Assembly: GCA_016281295.1 (NCBI GenBank)
Contig: JAEEII010000207.1
Span: forward strand, 1-64,000
Length of the DNA: 64,000 nucleotides
Reading direction: 5' to 3'
Source of the DNA: Bacteroidales bacterium
Lineage (GTDB): Bacteria > Bacteroidota > Bacteroidia > Bacteroidales > F082
The translations under genes and the position numbers were made by a program. The notes below the pieces were generated by a model. That model was not told the DNA's origin, did not search any database, and worked only from the letters and a program-made list of their open reading frames with translations. Of this stretch, positions 60,573 through 64,000 are shown in pieces. Within the stretch, counting starts at the first letter, position 1. The number at the start of each line of letters is the position of its first letter.

Positions 60573-63500
60573 TTATCTCACAATAAGCTTGCCAAAGTAG
60601 GTGTTGCCTTGAGCATCGGTGACTTTCACGGTGTAGATGCCGGAGGTCGTAATGCCATCGAGTGCGTTGACGTTTTGTTCAGTGCGGATGTTGGCACCAT
60701 AAGCGTTGTAAATGTCAATGCGGACGTTGTTCAAGTTGAGACCTGACTGGAGGCTGAGGGTCACATCCTGGCCTTTATCCACCGGGTTGGGGAAGAGGAC
60801 GAGGTTGTCGTTGAAGCTCGGATGGAGGACGAACGGTTCGGTGACCTTGCCCACCACCATGTTGTTGGTGTAGCTGACTTGTTCATTGGCATCGAAAGTC
60901 TCGCCATTGTTGTAAACCTTGAAGCTGACTTCATCGTCATCCTCGCCGAAGACGGTCATGAAGGCCACATATTGGTTGGCGGGTTCCACATACATCAGCT
61001 TGGCAGCGCCACGGCATTCGCCGTTGACGAAGGCACCAATCTCCACATCCTCGGAGAGGGTGAGGTTGGCAGCGTCAACAGTGACCATCATGCTGGCGTT
61101 GTTGGCATAACGCTCGGAAGCAGGTGTCCAGAACGTATTGGCATTGTTTTCAGCAACGCCGTTGTACTTGGCACCAGTCTGGTAGGTGAAGGTGACCGTG
61201 CTGCCATTACTCTTGTACATGTAGCCGCTGCCAGGAGTCAAGGCCTCCAATGAGCCCCACCAGCCGTATCCTTCCACGTAGGTAGCGTAGGCGTTACGGC
61301 CTTTGATCATGTCGTTGTTGGCAGGAGTGAATCCGCTCAAAGCAGTGCTGAGGTTGACGGTCTCATTGCTCGGATAGCCGATCCAGTTCCAACCACTGTT
61401 AAGTGTGATCGGATGGTCTGCCGGGTTGGCAAGGACGCTGTTGACAACGAGGTTGTCGGTGTTGGTGACTCTGATTTCGTACATCGATGCGTTGTCGAGA
61501 GTGGTCAAATTGCCCATCCATTGGCCGTTGCTGTAGGTGACATAAGCGTTCTTGCCCTTGATTTGGATACCGTTGGTGCCCAAAGCTTCTTCGATGAGAG
61601 CGAGGCCGTTCAGACCCATTTCAATATAGGTGGAGAACCAGTTCCAACCAGCGATGATAGGCTGGGTTTGGGTAGCGGCGACACCGAAGTTGGCCACGAG
61701 GTCTCTGTTGCTGTCGGCAGTGAAGTAATAGTTGGCTTCGGTGGAGACTTCCACTCCGTTCTCAGTCCAGTTGATGAACACATAGCCAGCGTTAGGCGTG
61801 GCGATGAGGTGCGGTGTGGCTTGATCCTCATAGATGCCTGCGCCTTCGATGGTGCCACCTTCAGCCGGGTTGGCTGTGGCGGTGATGGTGTAGGTGGTCT
61901 TCGAGAAGTTGGCCGTGTAGTCGGCTGACTCATTGACGGTGAATGTGTAGGTGGAGTTGGTGCTCACTATAGTGCCGTCCTTTGTCCAGTTGGTGAAGGT
62001 GTAGCCTGTTGAGGCGGTGGCTGTAATGGTGCAGCTTTGACCTGCTTCAAAGGTGCCGCCACCAGTGACAGTACCTGCATTGGTCGGATTGGCCTTGACA
62101 ACGATGGTATAGGAAGGAGTCTCTTCTGTGAAATTGGCTACGAGGTCGGTGTCGCCTGTGACGGTGAAGGTATAGTTGGCGTTGGACGATACCACACTGC
62201 CGTTTTCAGTCCAGTTCACGAAATGATATCCCGTGTTGGCCGTGGCGGTCACAGTGCAGGATTCGCCATAGTAGTAGTTGCCTTCGCTGTTGGAGTGGGA
62301 CTCGCCTTCCACGATGGTGATATCGTCGATATAGAGCAAATGCTGGTCATTGCAGTCATAGTGACGGATAGCCACATAACCCATGCCGCTGTAGGAACTC
62401 AGGTCGACGGTATATTCATGCCAGCTGTTATCCTCCAACGTAACTGTCAAGCTGGTAGGACTGAAGCTGTTGACGCTGGTGTTGCCTGACTCGGAGACAT
62501 ACACGGTGAACTTCTCAGCAGGATAATTGCTCATTCGTGCGCAGGCATAGAAGGTGATGCTTCCACCTAAACGAATTTGCGGTGAAACGAGGTAGTTGTC
62601 GGGAGTGACAGCTCCTGTAGCGGTACCTCCAGAGGTAGCAGCGGAGATGTAAGATTCAGACAGCATCATACCCGTAGAAGAGTTATGACATTCAGGAACG
62701 ATTTGACTTCCGTTGGAGTCGTATGCTGTGTATGCTGTGTTATGCATCCAGTTGTGTGATGAAGTGCCGGAATTGCCTTTCAGGACCGTCCAGCCTTGTG
62801 TGCCGTCTTCAAAGTCGTAGGTAAGATCGTCTCTGTTGCCCTTAGCAGCGAAGGAGACTTCACCACCTTCTGCCGGGTTGGCGGTGGCGGTGACGGTATA
62901 GCTGTTCAGCGTGAAGTTGGCCACGTAGGCAGCACTCTCAGTCACGGTGAAGCTATAGGTGGCATTGGAGGAGATCACAGTGCCGTTCTTCGTCCAGTTG
63001 GTGAAGGTGTAACCCGTGTTGGCCGTAGCGGTCAGCGTGCAGGTGTTGTTCAGGTTGAAGCTGCCAGTGCCGCTCACGGTACCGCCTTCTGTCGGGTTGG
63101 CGGTGGCGGTGATGGTGTAGGTGTTCATCGTGAAGTTGGCGACGTAGGTGGCGTTTTCTGACACAGTGAAGCTATAGGTGGCGCTAGTGGAGACCACGCT
63201 GCCGTTCTTGGTCCAGTTGGCGAAGGTGTAGCCGTTATTGGCCGTGGCGGTGAGGGTGCAGGTGCTGTTCTCATAGAATTGGCCTGCGCCGGTCACGGTA
63301 CCACCAGCGGTCGGGTTGGCATTTGCAGTGATGGTGAATAAGGTGCCGCTACCTTGAGTGGCATAACCACTGAGGGTCACTGAAGCACTGGTGCTGCCAG
63401 AGGCAATGGTCATGCTGCCATTGATGTTGCCCGGGGTGGCGTTGGATGACAGACGCACATAAAGGGTCTGGCGGAGGCTGCCGTTGGAAGGTGTCAGCGT

Positions 63501-64000
63501 CAGCGATGAGGAATAGCTGCCGTTGTTGGAGGTGCTGACCTCGAAACCAGTAGTGGTGGTGACGGTGACATTGCTCTGCAAGTTGCTGCCGATCACAGCC
63601 ACAGTTTGAGCGGTGGAGGCGGAGACACCACCAACAGCTTCAAATCCAGAAAGGCTGGTCGGTGACACAGAGAGGTAACCCTCGGTGCTGGGCATTTCCT
63701 TGGTGAACTTAATCTGGCTGTTGTATTTCACCGAATTAGCCGTGTAGGAGTTGCTACCCGTAGCAGAGGGATTGTTGCTGTCATTATAGTAGTAGATGGC
63801 TCTATTGGCATTGGTGGAATAGGTATAGAAGCTATACTGGCTAGAGTAAGAGCCCGTGTTGTCATCAACGGTGAGCAACAGGTTACTGGAACCATCATAA
63901 GCGAATGGAGTGCTCAGCGTGATGGTATTCCATCCTTGAGAGAAGTTAACGGAACCCTCGAACACCTTGTTGCTGGTGGATTGGGTCTGCCATGCCGTGA
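60573..64000 (-). CDS. Giant modular T9SS adhesin, 3' part (5' end beyond the window)
   Basis: The frame is open to the right edge; the GTG at 63965 is internal, since the 11 codons before it (TAWQTQSTSNK) continue the module. Visible part, over 1140 residues: the end of a beta-sandwich module (KVFEGSVNFSQGWNTITLSTPFAYDG); an Ig-like module (SPTSLSGFEAVGG...VYVRLSSNA-type); B-like repeats (TANANPTAGGTVTGAGQFYEN and further copies); a B-repeat interrupted by a cleaved-adhesin module (62312-62821); more B-repeats; a GWNWFSTYIEM domain; and a type A T9SS tail (SGIYTVKVTDAQGNTYFGKLIVR, split as SGIYTVKVTDAQGN and FGKLIVR). The tail nearly equals that of the gingipain-like neighbour. Whether a protease domain lies upstream cannot be seen. 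Confidence 0.88.
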   Translation of the reverse strand, partial: TAWQTQSTSNKVFEGSVNFSQGWNTITLSTPFAYDGSSNLLLTVDDNTGSYSSQYSFYTYSTNANRAIYYYNDSNNPSATGSNSYTANSVKYNSQIKFTKEMPSTEGYLSVSPTSLSGFEAVGGVSASTAQTVAVIGSNLQSNVTVTTTTGFEVSTSNNGSYSSSLTLTPSNGSLRQTLYVRLSSNATPGNINGSMTIASGSTSASVTLSGYATQGSGTLFTITANANPTAGGTVTGAGQFYENSTCTLTATANNGYTFANWTKNGSVVSTSATYSFTVSENATYVANFTMNTYTITATANPTEGGTVSGTGSFNLNNTCTLTATANTGYTFTNWTKNGTVISSNATYSFTVTESAAYVANFTLNSYTVTATANPAEGGEVSFAAKGNRDDLTYDFEDGTQGWTVLKGNSGTSSHNWMHNTAYTAYDSNGSQIVPECHNSSTGMMLSESYISAATSGGTATGAVTPDNYLVSPQIRLGGSITFYACARMSNYPAEKFTVYVSESGNTSVNSFSPTSLTVTLEDNSWHEYTVDLSSYSGMGYVAIRHYDCNDQHLLYIDDITIVEGESHSNSEGNYYYGESCTVTATANTGYHFVNWTENGSVVSSNANYTFTVTGDTDLVANFTEETPSYTIVVKANPTNAGTVTGGGTFEAGQSCTITATASTGYTFTNWTKDGTIVSTNSTYTFTVNESADYTANFSKTTYTITATANPAEGGTIEGAGIYEDQATPHLIATPNAGYVFINWTENGVEVSTEANYYFTADSNRDLVANFGVAATQTQPIIAGWNWFSTYIEMGLNGLALIEEALGTNGIQIKGKNAYVTYSNGQWMGNLTTLDNASMYEIRVTNTDNLVVNSVLANPADHPITLNSGWNWIGYPSNETVNLSTALSGFTPANNDMIKGRNAYATYVEGYGWWGSLEALTPGSGYMYKSNGSTVTFTYQTGAKYNGVAENNANTFWTPASERYANNASMMVTVDAANLTLSEDVEIGAFVNGECRGAAKLMYVEPANQYVAFMTVFGEDDDEVSFKVYNNGETFDANEQVSYTNNMVVGKVTEPFVLHPSFNDNLVLFPNPVDKGQDVTLSLQSGLNLNNVRIDIYNAYGANIRTEQNVNALDGITTSGIYTVKVTDAQGNTYFGKLIVR
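62312..62821 (-). other. Cleaved-adhesin (choice-of-anchor J) module inside an InlB-like repeat
   Basis: YDFEDGTQGWTVLKG through HLLYIDDITI is a second copy of the module at 54672-55182. It separates VTATANPAEGGEVSFAA from YYYGESCTVTATANTGYHF, which are the two halves of one B-type repeat found uninterrupted many times nearby. Confidence 0.75.

Noticed and set aside
62800..63340. Possible CRISPR or satellite array in the repetitive adhesin gene
   Set aside because: The repetition is protein-level B-type modules of about 65-70 residues in one open frame.

Overview
The window looks like a chromosomal segment of an uncultured member of the Bacteroidota, most likely order Bacteroidales. The evidence is: many -7 boxes of the Bacteroidota type TAnnTTTG (often without a Shine-Dalgarno site); type IX secretion (T9SS) sorting tails; a gingipain-like C25 protease; a DUF2723 membrane protein; an SDR-type threonine dehydrogenase; a glycine-lipid acyltransferase pair; and a V-type ATPase operon. 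No rRNA, CRISPR array, transposase or prophage was seen. Most of the window is housekeeping core; the accessory part is the right end.

Layout. 1-2.7 kb: end of a V/A-type ATPase operon (D, I, K); the K subunit carries a full set of Na+-ligand residues. 2.7-5.6 kb: a PagL-like outer-membrane protein and cysS (minus). 5.7-6.2 kb: a decayed T9SS tail and a small protein with a PLDGG/membrane/basic C-terminal sorting-like tail. 6.3-10.3 kb: the threonine-to-glycine pair kbl and tdh, separated by three tandem paralogous lipoproteins. 10.3-14.6 kb: a DUF86 (HepT-like) fragment, a YitT-family protein, purN, and a secreted protein with a likely polysaccharide-deacetylase fold.

14.6-29.6 kb: the division and cell-wall (dcw) cluster on the minus strand, in transcription order mraZ, rsmH, ftsL-like, ftsI, murE, mraY, murD-like, ftsW, murG, murC, ftsQ, ftsA, ftsZ. 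It starts from a promoter overlapped by three MraZ-type boxes and ends at a hairpin terminator after ftsZ. The murD position holds only the C-terminal third of MurD, with altered signature residues.

29.7-35.9 kb: glycine-lipid genes (glsA-glsB-like) followed by engB, a small YeaQ-like membrane protein, mutS2 (minus) and cutC. 35.9-42.1 kb: a beta-mannosidase lipoprotein, a GIN-domain/beta-barrel protein, an ECF sigma factor with a coupled membrane protein, an array of AATTCGCC repeats, and lgt. 42.2-50.3 kb: a large DUF2723 protein (minus), tRNA-Gln(TTG), then rimP-nusA-infB. 50.4-64 kb: three T9SS cargo genes on the minus strand: a 746-residue protein, a 2597-residue gingipain-like protease-adhesin, and a giant repeat adhesin cut by the right edge.

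Two themes stand out. First, dispersed intergenic palindromes and short tandem repeats recur across the window, and related sequences sit in frame inside mutS2, murE, ftsZ and a secreted protein. Second, in the two giant adhesins a cleaved-adhesin (choice-of-anchor J) module appears to have been dropped into the middle of two different host domains. All functional calls come from reading motifs by eye; no database search was run.
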